From an uncultured Desulfobulbaceae bacterium (GTDB taxonomy: Bacteria; Desulfobacterota; Desulfobulbia; Desulfobulbales; CALZHT01): 64,000 bases of DNA. A program made the position numbers and the translations under genes. The DNA lies in contig CALZHT010000008.1 of assembly GCA_945787445.1 (NCBI GenBank), positions 1 to 64,000 on the forward strand, written 5' to 3'. The notes under the pieces were generated by a model. That model saw only the letters and a program-made list of their open reading frames with translations. It was not told where the DNA came from and made no database searches. Positions 1 through 8,627 of this stretch are shown one piece after another. Within the stretch, counting starts at the first letter, position 1. Each line of letters starts with the position of its first letter.

Positions 1-480
1 CTGTCCTGTAATCTCCATGCCGACCCGGGTTTAAAAAAGGTTTCTTCTGTGAATTATCAGCTGCGCGGGGGACTGGTTCCGTGGGGAACCCCGGTTAAGA
101 TCACGCGTGTTTTACGAAATAAGCTGTTGTTCAAGGATTTGGATAAAGACCAGATCTATTCTTATGAATTCCATTGGAAGACAAGAAGAGCTTCTTCGCT
201 TGCCAAACATGTCCAGCGGATATTCGTCGAAGATATTTCTTCCCTTAAAAAGAAGGTGGAAAGCCTTTCTGAAAAAGACAAGGATGGCATTTATAGTGGC
301 AAAGTATCTCCAGGCATGAGCAAGGAAGCAGTGATCGTTGCCATGGGCTACCCGCCCGAGTTCGCCAATCCTAAGCCGATGAAGGCCCGTGAATGGCACT
401 ATTGGCGAGGTAGATGGAGCAGGATTGTTGTAGCTTTTAACAGGAAAGGCCTGGTTTCTGAGATTATTGGCGGCTATTAA
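1..480 (+). CDS. Hypothetical protein, 5'-truncated by the window edge
   Basis: The ORF track starts this gene at a GTG at 49, but the frame stays open to base 1, so the true start probably lies upstream of the window. The visible part is about 159 residues. The C-terminal third has a pattern (GKVSPGMSKEAVIVAMGYP) like the helix-turn that opens SmpA/BamE-like lipoprotein domains, where a G-M-x-x-x-x-V motif precedes a GxP turn. The N-terminal part contains a VPWGT-V-I segment typical of small beta-rich domains. I do not recognise a named family. It ends 188 bp before the FlgT-like gene, so it is probably a separate unit. Function unknown; an envelope role is only a guess from the BamE-like pattern. 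Confidence 0.6.
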   Translation: MSCNLHADPGLKKVSSVNYQLRGGLVPWGTPVKITRVLRNKLLFKDLDKDQIYSYEFHWKTRRASSLAKHVQRIFVEDISSLKKKVESLSEKDKDGIYSGKVSPGMSKEAVIVAMGYPPEFANPKPMKAREWHYWRGRWSRIVVAFNRKGLVSEIIGGY

Positions 481-595
481 AAAGGCAGGAAAAAGTCAGG
501 AATTAAAATTCGAGCATGAAAAACTGGACTTATTGGCATAATAAATGCGTTAATAGGATAATGGGCTCAAATAAAGGGCGTTCAGGGATACTTCC

Positions 596-622
596 TTGAC
601 AAAAGTCTGAATTCTTATCATT
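596..622 (+). promoter_or_regulatory. Candidate sigma-70-like promoter upstream of the FlgT-like gene
   Basis: TTGACA at 596-601 is a perfect -35 hexamer. TATCAT at 617-622 could be the -10, but the spacer is only 15 bp. It lies about 45 bp upstream of the GTG start at 669. The short spacer lowers confidence. Confidence 0.35.
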
Positions 623-668
623 TTGATTAGCTGTCATGGCCTTATCATATTTTTGCAGGGAGGAGAAT

Positions 669-1781
669 GTGAAAACGAGAATCAGCATACTAGTATCGAT
701 TTTTCTATTCTGTGCGGTCTTTGTATCCGCCCAGCAGCCCCAGGGGGATATTACCGTTGAGGCGGAAGGTTACGGTTCTTCTGGAAATGACGCAATCTTG
801 AAAGCGAAGAGAGAAGCGGTTGAAAAGGGAATCGGCACTATTCTTATCTCTGAAACCGAAGTGAAAAACTTTATCCTGCAAAAGGACGTCATCCTCACCA
901 AGACCATTGGAGCGGTAAAAAGTTATGATCTTTTAAAAGAGCAAAAACAACCAGATGGCCTTTACTATGCAAAAATCCGCGCTGTAGTTTCCACTGCAAG
1001 CATTATGGAAGACCTGATTGCCCTGAAAATTCTCCTGGAATCTATGGACAAGCCCCGCATGATGGTTTTGATCCACGAAGAGAAGGGCAATTCGGCTGAA
1101 ACGGCAATTCTTGATTACCTTAGGGAAAAAGAGTTTGAACTTGTTGATCCGGCTGCTGTGGCAGCCCTGATGCAAAAAGAAGACGCTCTTATCATGCGGG
1201 CCACCCAGGGAGATCCGGTGGCGGCGGCAAAACTGGGTGCAGAAAACGGCGCGGAATATGTTTTGGTTGGCCAGGTGAATAAGGGCTCCATGAGTTCCAC
1301 CCTGCTGCAGGACACCGGCATGAAATCGGGGCAGGCCAATATCACCGCAAAGGTGGTGAATGCATCAACCGCCAGGATCGTTGCTTCGAAAGCATCCCAG
1401 GGCGCCTATGCCCATATCTCCGAAGAAATCGCGCAGGCCAAAGCGACCGACAAGGCCGCCAGAAACCTCATGAACAGAAAGCTCTTCGAAACCATTGTTT
1501 CTTCTTTTCAAGACATGATAAATAACGGCATCACCTATGACGTCACAGTGAAAAATGTCAAAAATTTCAAGATGCAGAAAGATATTATGAAAACCTTTAA
1601 TGAACTGCAGGTCGTCTCGGTAAACAAACGAAGCTTCACCGGCGGCGAACTTAAGCTTTCCGTGGTTTTTAAAGGAAACGCCGATGCTTTTGGTGACGCT
1701 GTGGATGGAAGGTCGGTCAGCGACAAGAAACTATCAATCAATGATATGGTGGGCAACAGAATAGGTATCGTTGTGGAGTGA
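669..1781 (+). CDS. Secreted FlgT-like N-terminal domain protein
   Basis: The ORF track begins at 636, but a GTG at 669 is preferred: it follows a GGGAGGAG ribosome-binding site and starts directly with a signal peptide (KTR n-region, hydrophobic core, cleavage near VSAQ). The mature N-terminus matches the FlgT-N fold seen in periplasmic flagellar and LPP20-like proteins: a strand-rich stretch VEAEGYG, a helix of the type AILKAKREAVEKG, then VKNFILQKDVILTKTIG. The middle (about residues 150-260) resembles the ABS/TolB-N-like domain that often accompanies CsgG, with GAEYVLVGQV. The 3' neighbour is a CsgG-like protein 61 bp downstream, so the pair probably works together at the outer membrane or in the periplasm. 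Flagellar genes are absent nearby, so a flagellar role is not implied. Confidence 0.7.
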   Translation: MKTRISILVSIFLFCAVFVSAQQPQGDITVEAEGYGSSGNDAILKAKREAVEKGIGTILISETEVKNFILQKDVILTKTIGAVKSYDLLKEQKQPDGLYYAKIRAVVSTASIMEDLIALKILLESMDKPRMMVLIHEEKGNSAETAILDYLREKEFELVDPAAVAALMQKEDALIMRATQGDPVAAAKLGAENGAEYVLVGQVNKGSMSSTLLQDTGMKSGQANITAKVVNASTARIVASKASQGAYAHISEEIAQAKATDKAARNLMNRKLFETIVSSFQDMINNGITYDVTVKNVKNFKMQKDIMKTFNELQVVSVNKRSFTGGELKLSVVFKGNADAFGDAVDGRSVSDKKLSINDMVGNRIGIVVE

Positions 1782-1842
1782 AAAGGGATCAGCATTGCAG
1801 CCCTGTCATTGTCTAATCAGCTCAAATAAGGAGAGTTTTAGA

Positions 1843-3030
1843 GTGAAAAGGTTAACCGCCCTGGTGTTGATCCTCGTTTTTTCCTTTTGTCTTCCCCTTA
1901 ATGCGTGGTCGGATTACCGAAAGACGAAAATAGCTGTCCTTGATTTTGTGCTTCAGGGCGAAGGCTACGAAACCAAGGACATGGGAACCATTGTTGCGGA
2001 GTGGTTTATTACCGCCCTTGTTAAGGACGGCCGTTTTGATGTTATTGAACGCGGCCTTATGAATAAAATCCTTGGCGAGCAGAAACTCGTCATGACCGGA
2101 GTTGTGGATGAATCTACTGCCACCCAACTTGGCAAGCTTCTCGGTGTCAAAGTTATCATTTCCGGAACGGTTCTTAAGCTACAGAACGTCCTCGAAATAA
2201 ATGCACGAATCATTGATGTTGAAAGCGCCTCCATTATTGCGGCTGAAAACGTAAAAAGCACCACGGCCATCAGACTTCAGGACCTGGTGGTCAAGATGTC
2301 TGAAAAGATCATAAAAAACTTCCCTCTGGAAGGATACATTGTCAACAGAAAGGGTAAAACCGTAACCGTTGATCTAGGGCAACGGGCCGGCGTCAAGACG
2401 GGGATGAAATTTCTTGTCTATAAAGAGGGAAAAGTGATCAAGCATCCCAAAACAGGCGAAGTGCTTGATGTAGAAAAGATTCATACCGGAGAGGTGAAGA
2501 TCACCAATACCATGGGAAAAATCTCCGAAGGAGAAATTATAAAAGAGAAGTCCAAGGAGGCCATCACCTATGGACAATTGGTGAAAAGTATTATTGAAAA
2601 GACGGAGCCATTATCCAAGGAGCCTATTATAGCATCTCAAAGCGCCACAGCGACTGGATACTATTCCGCTCCCCCGGCGGCTTCGCAGCCAACAGCAGGT
2701 GCACGTGGCATGCGGCCTGGTTGGGATCCGCAGTCTGTCATGAAAAAACTCAAATCACCCAGCCCCATTCAAGTAAGGGAAGCAGCCAAGATCATTTTGC
2801 GAAAGTATATCAGTGATCCGCAGATGCTTGACGCTGCCAACGAGGTTCTTCTTGCCGGTTATAAAGTGAGGCCGCGAGACAGGAACCATGTGGATGCCAT
2901 GTCATATTTATGCAAGGTGCTTGGGAATTCAGGCCAGCCCAAATATGTTTCGACTCTCAGAGAAGTTGCAAAAAAATCAAAGAGCAAGAAATTGCGCGGA
3001 TACGCCAAGAAGAGTCTTGCCGGCCGCTGA
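1843..3030 (+). CDS. CsgG-family periplasmic/outer-membrane protein with C-terminal helical repeats
   Basis: The start is placed at GTG 1843 rather than 1771, because a TAAGGAGAG ribosome-binding site lies about 8 bp upstream and the product then opens with a clear signal peptide (VKRLTALVLILVFSF..., cleavage near AWS). Residues about 25-180 show the CsgG pattern: KIAVLDF, then a penicillin-binding-like DRFDVIERGLMNKILGEQ segment and ATQLGKLLGVKVIISGTV. A beta-rich domain follows (IVNRKGKTVTVDLGQRAGVK), of the FlgT C-terminal type. A proline/alanine-rich linker (about 265-300) leads to an Armadillo/HEAT-like C-terminus. No lipobox is seen, unlike curli CsgG, so a pore-forming role is not assured. 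It pairs with the FlgT-like gene upstream. Confidence 0.75.
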   Translation: MKRLTALVLILVFSFCLPLNAWSDYRKTKIAVLDFVLQGEGYETKDMGTIVAEWFITALVKDGRFDVIERGLMNKILGEQKLVMTGVVDESTATQLGKLLGVKVIISGTVLKLQNVLEINARIIDVESASIIAAENVKSTTAIRLQDLVVKMSEKIIKNFPLEGYIVNRKGKTVTVDLGQRAGVKTGMKFLVYKEGKVIKHPKTGEVLDVEKIHTGEVKITNTMGKISEGEIIKEKSKEAITYGQLVKSIIEKTEPLSKEPIIASQSATATGYYSAPPAASQPTAGARGMRPGWDPQSVMKKLKSPSPIQVREAAKIILRKYISDPQMLDAANEVLLAGYKVRPRDRNHVDAMSYLCKVLGNSGQPKYVSTLREVAKKSKSKKLRGYAKKSLAGR

Positions 3031-3107
3031 TTGCTCTTGTTATATGGAAGAGTTTAATGCAGCCCAGGTGAAGGACCTTTGGCCCTCAAGGGTAAAAACA
3101 ATTTGAT

Positions 3108-3147
3108 GCTGCCATGTTTCTATGAAATATGGCAGCCTCTTTTTTTG
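3108..3147 (+). terminator. Rho-independent terminator after the CsgG-like gene
   Basis: GCTGCCAT (3108-3115) pairs with ATGGCAGC (3129-3136), followed by CTCTTTTTTTG. An 8-bp stem with a T-tract, 78 bp after the stop codon. It separates the FlgT/CsgG unit from the lipid cluster. Confidence 0.8.
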
Positions 3148-3200
3148 CCGGCACTAGCCGGTAACCCTTCGTGTCAAAAAAATATTGCGCATAGAGGATC

Positions 3201-3929
3201 ATGGAAAAGGCACGGACAGTCTTAATCACAGGAGCGAGTAGGGGAATCGGCGCAGCAATTGCGGGTAGATTGGCGAGGGCCGGGTATGACATCCTGCTGA
3301 ATTATCATTCCAGTCATGAAGCCGCAGCTCTTGTTCAAAAAGAAATAGAGTCTTGTGGTCGAAACTGTACACTGCTTCCTTTTGATGTTGGTGATGAAGC
3401 GCAAGTGGAAAAAACCCTGTCCACAATCATCGAGCATAATGTCCCCTATGCATTGGTTCACAATGCAGGCGTGACGAGAGATACATTGGCGGCCATGATG
3501 AGCAGGTCTGACTGGGATACCGTTATCAATGTGCATCTCACCGCATTTTTTCTGTTGACCCGCTTGATGGTCAAGGTCATGCTCCCCAAAAGAGAAGGGA
3601 GGATAATTGCCGTTGCTTCCGTTTCAGGGGAAACGGGGCAGGCGGGCCAGATGAATTATTCCGCTGCCAAAGCAGGGCTTATCGGCGCCTGTAAGGCGCT
3701 TGCCAGAGAGACGGCCAAGCGCAATATTCTCGTTAATGTCGTTTCCCCTGGTCTTATTGAAACCGAAATGATTGCAGGGCTCCCCATAGAGAAACTTCTT
3801 CCTGCCATCCCCCTGGGCCGAATCGGCAGGAGTGAAGAAGTCGCCGGCATTGTTAATTTTCTCCTCAGCGATGAGGCAACCTATATCACTGGCCAGGTAA
3901 TTGGCGTTAACGGTGGTCTTTATATGTAA
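3201..3929 (+). CDS. fabG: 3-oxoacyl-ACP reductase (SDR family), first gene of the plus arm
   Basis: A 242-residue classical short-chain dehydrogenase. It shows the TGASRGIG nucleotide-binding motif (residues about 11-18), NAG at the end of beta-4, the catalytic Ser region SVSG, and Tyr/Lys in NYSAAKAG. The reaction expected is NADPH-dependent reduction of 3-oxoacyl-ACP to 3-hydroxyacyl-ACP in the cytoplasm. The arrangement NAGVTRD and the C-terminal ITGQVIGVNGG are typical FabG features. It is followed 39 bp later by a hotdog dehydratase and belongs to the cluster of ketosynthases, ACPs and exporters that runs to 16.1 kb, so a dedicated secondary role is more likely than primary fatty-acid synthesis. 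The general SDR fold leaves other ketone substrates possible. Confidence 0.9.
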   Translation: MEKARTVLITGASRGIGAAIAGRLARAGYDILLNYHSSHEAAALVQKEIESCGRNCTLLPFDVGDEAQVEKTLSTIIEHNVPYALVHNAGVTRDTLAAMMSRSDWDTVINVHLTAFFLLTRLMVKVMLPKREGRIIAVASVSGETGQAGQMNYSAAKAGLIGACKALARETAKRNILVNVVSPGLIETEMIAGLPIEKLLPAIPLGRIGRSEEVAGIVNFLLSDEATYITGQVIGVNGGLYM

Positions 3930-3968
3930 AGAGTACGAGCCCGAAATATTCATCACCGTCTAGATAAA

Positions 3969-4409
3969 ATGGATAAAGGAATTCTGCCGGAATCAGCTGA
4001 TAAATTTGTGCCCCACCGCCCTCCCATGTTGCTTATAGAACAGTTTGTCGAGCGGAGCAAGGAAGATACGGCCGGGATTGCCACGGCAACCGCCCCTTCG
4101 GAAGGACTTTTCATGGGGCCGGACTCTGAAATCATCCCTGAGTATTTTATCGAACTTATTGCGCAGACCACAGCCGCTATAAATGGATATGATGCCCTTG
4201 TTGAAGGTAATCCCCCTGCAAAGGGCTTCCTGGTTGGGATTGACAAGTTTGTCTGGAAGGGCCAGGCAGTACCTGGAGAGAAACTCAGGATCACAGCAAA
4301 AAAAATCTTTGAATTTGGTGCGGTGGCTATCATTGATGGTTTTGTGTATGGGGAAACCGGCAACGAGATAGTAAGCGGCAAGATAAAAGTATGGGAGGAA
4401 AGTGATTGA
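3969..4409 (+). CDS. FabA/FabZ-like hotdog 3-hydroxyacyl-ACP dehydratase
   Basis: A 146-residue single hotdog domain. The N-terminal KFVPHRPPMLLIEQFVE segment is the PHRPPMLLIDRV-type motif of dehydratases from aryl-polyene and related lipid clusters, with the catalytic-region His in PHR. A later E-L-I-A-Q-T-T-A-A helix matches the FabZ-like central helix. It is expected to dehydrate 3-hydroxyacyl-ACP intermediates made by the preceding ketoreductase. A second, different dehydratase-like hotdog protein is encoded at 8224. The following 198 bp hold a structured repeat before lolA-like. Confidence 0.8.
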   Translation: MDKGILPESADKFVPHRPPMLLIEQFVERSKEDTAGIATATAPSEGLFMGPDSEIIPEYFIELIAQTTAAINGYDALVEGNPPAKGFLVGIDKFVWKGQAVPGEKLRITAKKIFEFGAVAIIDGFVYGETGNEIVSGKIKVWEESD

Positions 4410-4430
4410 AAATAGCAAGGATGGAATATT

Positions 4431-4533
4431 GATAATCCCGCTAAAAGTCGGGAAATCGGTTAATGTGCCATGTAATTTCAAAAATTTACAAAGAAATACA
4501 TCGATGAAATCGAAATTTTTCGATTTCATCGAT
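4431..4533 (+). repeat. Dispersed structured repeat, family R1, copy 1
   Basis: One of four copies in the window of an element of about 105 bp with core GGTTAACGTGCCATGTAATTTC. Copy 1 reads GGTTAATGTGCCATGTAATTTC. The 5' end forms a small CCCG/CGGG hairpin. The 3' end is a perfect 34-nt palindrome at 4500-4533 (ATCGATGAAATCGAAA and its complement). It lies between the dehydratase and the LolA-like gene, inside the plus arm. Other copies are at 38757, 39083 and 50521, all in the same orientation. Confidence 0.85.
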
Positions 4534-4607
4534 ATTGCATTTTTAACTTTTTAGTAATTACTGAGCAGGATTTTTCATAGTTTATCAACTTTGATCTATA
4601 GTAAAGA

Positions 4608-5264
4608 ATGTGGTGTAGTGTGCAAGCCGGCCGTCAGCTTATGGCCTTATTTTTCTTCATAATTTTCATTTTCTTCCCTTTTGCTGACAGCTGCAGGGCA
4701 GATGAACTTGCGGCATTTTTAAAAAAGGTGGAAGAAAAGGCCGTGACGGTTACCTCTTTTTCTTGTGCTTTTAAACAGGAGCGGCATCTGTCCATATTTT
4801 CCAAACCCGTCTTGTTTTATGGAAACCTCACCATTGTAAGGCCGGATCGTTTACGTTGGGAATTCAACAAGCCGTTGGGCTCGGTATTGGTCCTTGACGG
4901 CTCGCAAGGATTGCGTTGCTCCGGCAACAGCAAGCCTCAGAAATTTGATATTACCGGCAATCCGGTGATGCGGATTGTGTTCAGACAATTATGGGCCTGG
5001 ATGAACGGAGAATATTCCCGTATGCGGGAAGCCTACGATATATCCCTGCTATCAGATAAAACCGGCATTGTCCTGCATCCATTGGAGAAGGCCATGGCAT
5101 CCGTTGTTTCCACCATTATTATCCTTTTTGATTCCACCACTCTTCAGCCCGTCAATGTGGAAATCCACGAATCTTCAGGTGATAAAACCCTGCTGCAATT
5201 CAGCGACTATATTCTTAATCCCTCTGTGAACAGAGCTCTGTTTACCCAGTGCAGTAGCCAGTGA
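4608..5264 (+). CDS. LolA-like outer-membrane lipoprotein/lipid carrier
   Basis: A 218-residue protein with a hydrophobic N-terminal signal segment (LMALFFFIIFIFFPFADS). An internal ATG at 4641 would give a more conventional signal peptide, so the start is uncertain. The mature part has the LolA pattern: a helix KKVEEKAVTVTSFSCAFKQ, then strands FYGNLTIVRPDRLRWEF and a C-terminal INDLQ-like region. LolA proteins carry lipoproteins across the periplasm; LolA-like proteins next to MMPL exporters are common in aryl-polyene-type clusters and are thought to handle the lipid product. The stop overlaps the MMPL start by 4 bp (GTGA), which suggests translational coupling and a shared export function. 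Confidence 0.8.
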   Translation: MWCSVQAGRQLMALFFFIIFIFFPFADSCRADELAAFLKKVEEKAVTVTSFSCAFKQERHLSIFSKPVLFYGNLTIVRPDRLRWEFNKPLGSVLVLDGSQGLRCSGNSKPQKFDITGNPVMRIVFRQLWAWMNGEYSRMREAYDISLLSDKTGIVLHPLEKAMASVVSTIIILFDSTTLQPVNVEIHESSGDKTLLQFSDYILNPSVNRALFTQCSSQ

Positions 5265-7663
5265 ATACTAAAGCCGTTCTCATTCGGTGGAGTCTCGTGC
5301 TCATTGTCACAATGGTTGGCGCTTTTTTAGCCAGGGACGTTGATTTACGTGAGGATGCTTTGGATCTTCTGCCTTCGGGAGCAGTGGAGCAAGATTTTAC
5401 ATTGCTTGCACGCCTTGGCCTTGTCAACAGGATTTTTATAAGCATTGATAAGGCTGCCATGGGAGAGAAACAGAAGCAAAAACTCCCAGACAAGGAATTG
5501 CTTTCCAGTGCAGAATCAGTGGGCAAGGCCTTTTCCGCAAGTCCATTTTTTAAGCAAGTATTCTACCGTCTGCCTGAGGAGACGAATCGTTTTTTATACG
5601 ACCAGCTTTGGCATCATTTGCCCGCTTTTCTGGGGCCCGCAGATCTACGCGAAATTGAAGGGCTTCTTGCTGGCGATGGATTAAACAAAGCGCTTATAGA
5701 TAACTTCGTTTTGCTAAACAGTGTTCCTGGGATCGCGCTCAAAGAACAGATCAGGCGGGATCCATTAGGTTTTTTTAACCTGGTGATGAAGCGACTTGAG
5801 AATCTCCGCGGCGAAATTGCCGTTGAGGTGCGCGACGGCTATTTTTTGAGCAAAAACGGCAATAGTTGCCTGTTGTGGGCGGAAAGTACTGTTTCATTGA
5901 CTGACTCCCAAACGGCTGAGAAGGTGCAGCAGGAAATAGACCGGATACTCGATGAGAATCTTACTCCTGGTATTGAGGCGCGAATTATCGGTAGTCTTCC
6001 CCATACCCTTGCCAATGCCCGAACTGTCAGGAGTGACCTGCAAAGATTGTTGCCCCTGGCCCTGGCTGGGTTGGTGATTCTTTTCCTTGTGGCCTTCCGG
6101 GACCTGCGTGCCCTGCTGGTGGTGATGGTGCCATTTTTGGCGGCCCCTGCGGCGTTAGGGGTAGTCATGCTTTTTCATGATACAGTGAGTGCTATTGCCC
6201 TGGGCTTTGGTATTGTCCTGCTGGGTATTTCTGTTGATTTTGCCATCCATCTTTTCATGGGACTTTCAAGGGGAGAGGATTCCCGTGATAATCTGCTCAG
6301 AAAACTACAACGACCGATCTTACTGGCCACTGCCTCTACTCTTAGTGTTTTTATGGTCTTGCTTTTTTCCCAAGTACCTTCCCACCGGCAGATGGCCCTT
6401 CTTGCCATTGCCGGCATTTCCCTTGCATCAGCTTTTGCCTGGTTTCTCATCCCTACTTTGGTAAAAAACAAAAACAGATCCAACAATTCAGCACATATCC
6501 TCTTATCTCGGCTCAGCTTTTCATCGCCATTGAGGAATTTTGTAGCGATACCCTTGTGGCTCCTGTTGGTTGTTAGCGGTCTGTTTGCCTGGCCGCAGCT
6601 TCGATACAACGGCGACCTGAAAACTTTCGATGTTTCTGACCCGCGCATTGCATCCCAGGAGAAAAAATTTTATGAAAGCTGGGGCCGGAAAGGGGAGCAG
6701 TCTTTTATTTTTTCAACAGGTAAGAGTTTATCCGAGGCCTTGGAAAAAAATGATTATATCAACGAAGCATTACAGGCGAGGATTTCCGGATACCAAACCA
6801 TAGCCTTTCTCCTTCCAAGCCCTGTCACTCAGCTCCGGAATATTGCAAACTGGAAGGCTTTTTGGAAAATGCGTCATACGTCATTTATGCATGATTTTCA
6901 AAACGGGGCAATCGAGCTGGGCTTCAGTAGCATTGCCTTCAAACCTTTCTTTGACTGGCTGGCATTCGAGCCTGAACCGATATCACCGGAGAATTTTGTA
7001 AACTCCCCTCTTGCTCCTATTTTTGCTACACTACTCCGCGTGCCTGAACATGATGTTACGGGGGAACCTACAAAAGATGAAGATCTTTATCTGGTGGCAA
7101 CTGTTGTCCCTGAAAGCCAGGTTTCAGAAGAGATTTTATCCGCCATCGAAGAGAAGATCCCCGGCGTGAAAGTACTGTCCAATGCTTCATGGCGAGAGCG
7201 GGTTGAGAACCTGCTGCGCAAAGATATTATCAGGTTATCCGGTGCCGCGGCATTGCTGGTTTTTTGCATGATTATCTGTTTTTTCAGGAGCGGCCGGGTG
7301 GTGCTCGCGGTTTTGGCCCCGGTGCTCTCGGCCCTTTCGGCAATGGCTGTTTTTGATCTGCTGACCACCCGGGACTTAAATCTCATGCATGTGCTGATGG
7401 GAATCATGGTGATTGGTCTAAGCGTTGATTATGGGATATTCATGGTGTGTGCCATGCAGGAAGGAATATCAAAAACCACGGTTCTTGCGGTGAGCACCTG
7501 TGCCGCCAGTACCCTGGTTGGATTTGGCGTCCTGGCTTTTGCCGTTCATCCAGTTCTGCAGTCTTTGGGAGTTACGGTACTTGCCGGAATAGGAGCGGCA
7601 TGGCCCACAGCATTATTGGTCACTCCCGTATTGTTGGGGAATCCGGAAAGGGCCGGGGAATGA
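5261..7663 (+). CDS. MMPL/RND-superfamily lipid exporter
   Basis: An 800-residue protein starting at a GTG that overlaps the lolA-like stop. It has two repeats, each of one N-terminal membrane helix, a large periplasmic loop (about 30-255 and 420-655) and five further helices. The fourth helix of each half carries the proton-relay-type aspartate (ISVDFAIHLF and LSVDYGIFMV). This is the layout of MMPL and HpnN-like transporters, which move lipids or lipid-linked products out of the inner membrane using the proton gradient. Its coupling to a LolA-like carrier and a lipoprotein points to movement of the cluster product to the outer membrane. Substrate unknown. Confidence 0.85.
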   Translation: MNTKAVLIRWSLVLIVTMVGAFLARDVDLREDALDLLPSGAVEQDFTLLARLGLVNRIFISIDKAAMGEKQKQKLPDKELLSSAESVGKAFSASPFFKQVFYRLPEETNRFLYDQLWHHLPAFLGPADLREIEGLLAGDGLNKALIDNFVLLNSVPGIALKEQIRRDPLGFFNLVMKRLENLRGEIAVEVRDGYFLSKNGNSCLLWAESTVSLTDSQTAEKVQQEIDRILDENLTPGIEARIIGSLPHTLANARTVRSDLQRLLPLALAGLVILFLVAFRDLRALLVVMVPFLAAPAALGVVMLFHDTVSAIALGFGIVLLGISVDFAIHLFMGLSRGEDSRDNLLRKLQRPILLATASTLSVFMVLLFSQVPSHRQMALLAIAGISLASAFAWFLIPTLVKNKNRSNNSAHILLSRLSFSSPLRNFVAIPLWLLLVVSGLFAWPQLRYNGDLKTFDVSDPRIASQEKKFYESWGRKGEQSFIFSTGKSLSEALEKNDYINEALQARISGYQTIAFLLPSPVTQLRNIANWKAFWKMRHTSFMHDFQNGAIELGFSSIAFKPFFDWLAFEPEPISPENFVNSPLAPIFATLLRVPEHDVTGEPTKDEDLYLVATVVPESQVSEEILSAIEEKIPGVKVLSNASWRERVENLLRKDIIRLSGAAALLVFCMIICFFRSGRVVLAVLAPVLSALSAMAVFDLLTTRDLNLMHVLMGIMVIGLSVDYGIFMVCAMQEGISKTTVLAVSTCAASTLVGFGVLAFAVHPVLQSLGVTVLAGIGAAWPTALLVTPVLLGNPERAGE

Positions 7664-8217
7664 TACGGATAGTGCTTTATCTGGTTGTTTCGGCCCAACT
7701 TTTTGGGTGTTCGGCCCAGGATATGCGGCCGTTCCCAAGAATTCCTGCAGCCCTCTCCACTTCTGAAAGTCTGTGGCAGGTCCGGATTGAACATTGGCGC
7801 AAAGAACGATTTTCCGGACTGCTTGCCTTGCGGAAGGCAGGGGAGGATATAGGGGTGGTACTCCTGGACAGCACCGGCATAAAGTTGATGGAGGCTGTTG
7901 TCTCCAGGGATCGTGCCCCCAGGATCATTTACGCCATGCATGCTATTCGAGAGCACAATTTACCTGACTATCTCTGCCGTTCATTGCAAAGAATATTTCA
8001 TGTAGAACCTGATGGTCAGCCATGTTCCAGGGCGTGGTTGTATTCGTTGTGTAGATATGCGCTCACTTCGGAACATGGAATAAAACGTGCGGGATACGGA
8101 CCTGTGGTGCTATGGAAAGTTGATTTTTTTACTGATTCAAGTAATGCTGATCCAATGGTTCGGTCCATCAGATACTCCTCTTGGCCCGGGCCTAAACTTA
8201 AACTTGAACTGCTGTAA
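7660..8217 (+). CDS. DUF3261-like outer-membrane lipoprotein
   Basis: The ORF track extends back to 7447, but the true start is the ATG at 7660, which overlaps the exporter stop by 4 bp and starts a lipoprotein signal (MIRIVLYLVVSAQLFGC). The lipobox LFGC would be lipidated at Cys. The remaining 165 residues look like a compact beta-sheet domain with strands such as LLALRKAGEDIGVVLLDSTGIKLMEA. Small lipoproteins of the DUF3261 type occur at this position in aryl-polyene-like clusters. The length (185 residues) fits. Its role is probably in receiving or anchoring the exported lipid at the outer membrane; this is inferred from context. Confidence 0.65.
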   Translation: MIRIVLYLVVSAQLFGCSAQDMRPFPRIPAALSTSESLWQVRIEHWRKERFSGLLALRKAGEDIGVVLLDSTGIKLMEAVVSRDRAPRIIYAMHAIREHNLPDYLCRSLQRIFHVEPDGQPCSRAWLYSLCRYALTSEHGIKRAGYGPVVLWKVDFFTDSSNADPMVRSIRYSSWPGPKLKLELL

Positions 8218-8223
8218 AGACAC

Positions 8224-8622
8224 ATGAAAAAAAAACGAGCTGAGCTTTGCCTGTTTGATGATTGGTTTGATAGGGTTCTGTTTGATTTTTCCATCCACCA
8301 AAGGGTTCCGAAAAAAGTAGAGGCAGCGATAATTTTTCCTCAAGACTTTCCAGCATTTTCCGGTCATTTCCCAGAGGAGTCAGTGCTGCCCGCTATTGTA
8401 CAGTTACTTTTTATTCGTAAGCTTACAGAAAAGGCCTTAGGCAAGCAGTTTGTTCCATCTGTTCTCCACCGGGTTAAGTTCAGCGGTGTCATCCGGCCGG
8501 ATGAGAAAATATCTCTGTTGGCAAAAGTAACCGAAGAGACCGATCAGGTGGTGGTTGATTTTTCCATCCGTCGGAAAGGCAAGAACGTTGCTACAGGAAC
8601 CGTTATCTATACAACCCGGTAA
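8224..8622 (+). CDS. Second FabZ/ApeI-like hotdog dehydratase
   Basis: A 132-residue hotdog protein with FPAFSGHFPEESVLPAIVQL. GHFP is the FabA/FabZ motif carrying the catalytic histidine, and LPAIVQL corresponds to the LPGVxQ turn. A later RVKFSGVIRPDEKISLLAKV matches the FabZ pattern of F-x-x-x-V-x-P-G-D. Six bases separate it from the lipoprotein gene and five from the thioesterase, so it is in one operon. It probably catalyses dehydration of 3-hydroxyacyl-ACP. Sequence divergence from the first dehydratase (3969) suggests a different chain length or partner. Confidence 0.75.
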   Translation: MKKKRAELCLFDDWFDRVLFDFSIHQRVPKKVEAAIIFPQDFPAFSGHFPEESVLPAIVQLLFIRKLTEKALGKQFVPSVLHRVKFSGVIRPDEKISLLAKVTEETDQVVVDFSIRRKGKNVATGTVIYTTR

Positions 8623-8627
8623 ATGTT

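Noticed and set aside
3993-4529. 178-residue minus-strand ORF over the dehydratase gene
   Set aside because: Shadow of the dehydratase gene and the R1 repeat; no family match.
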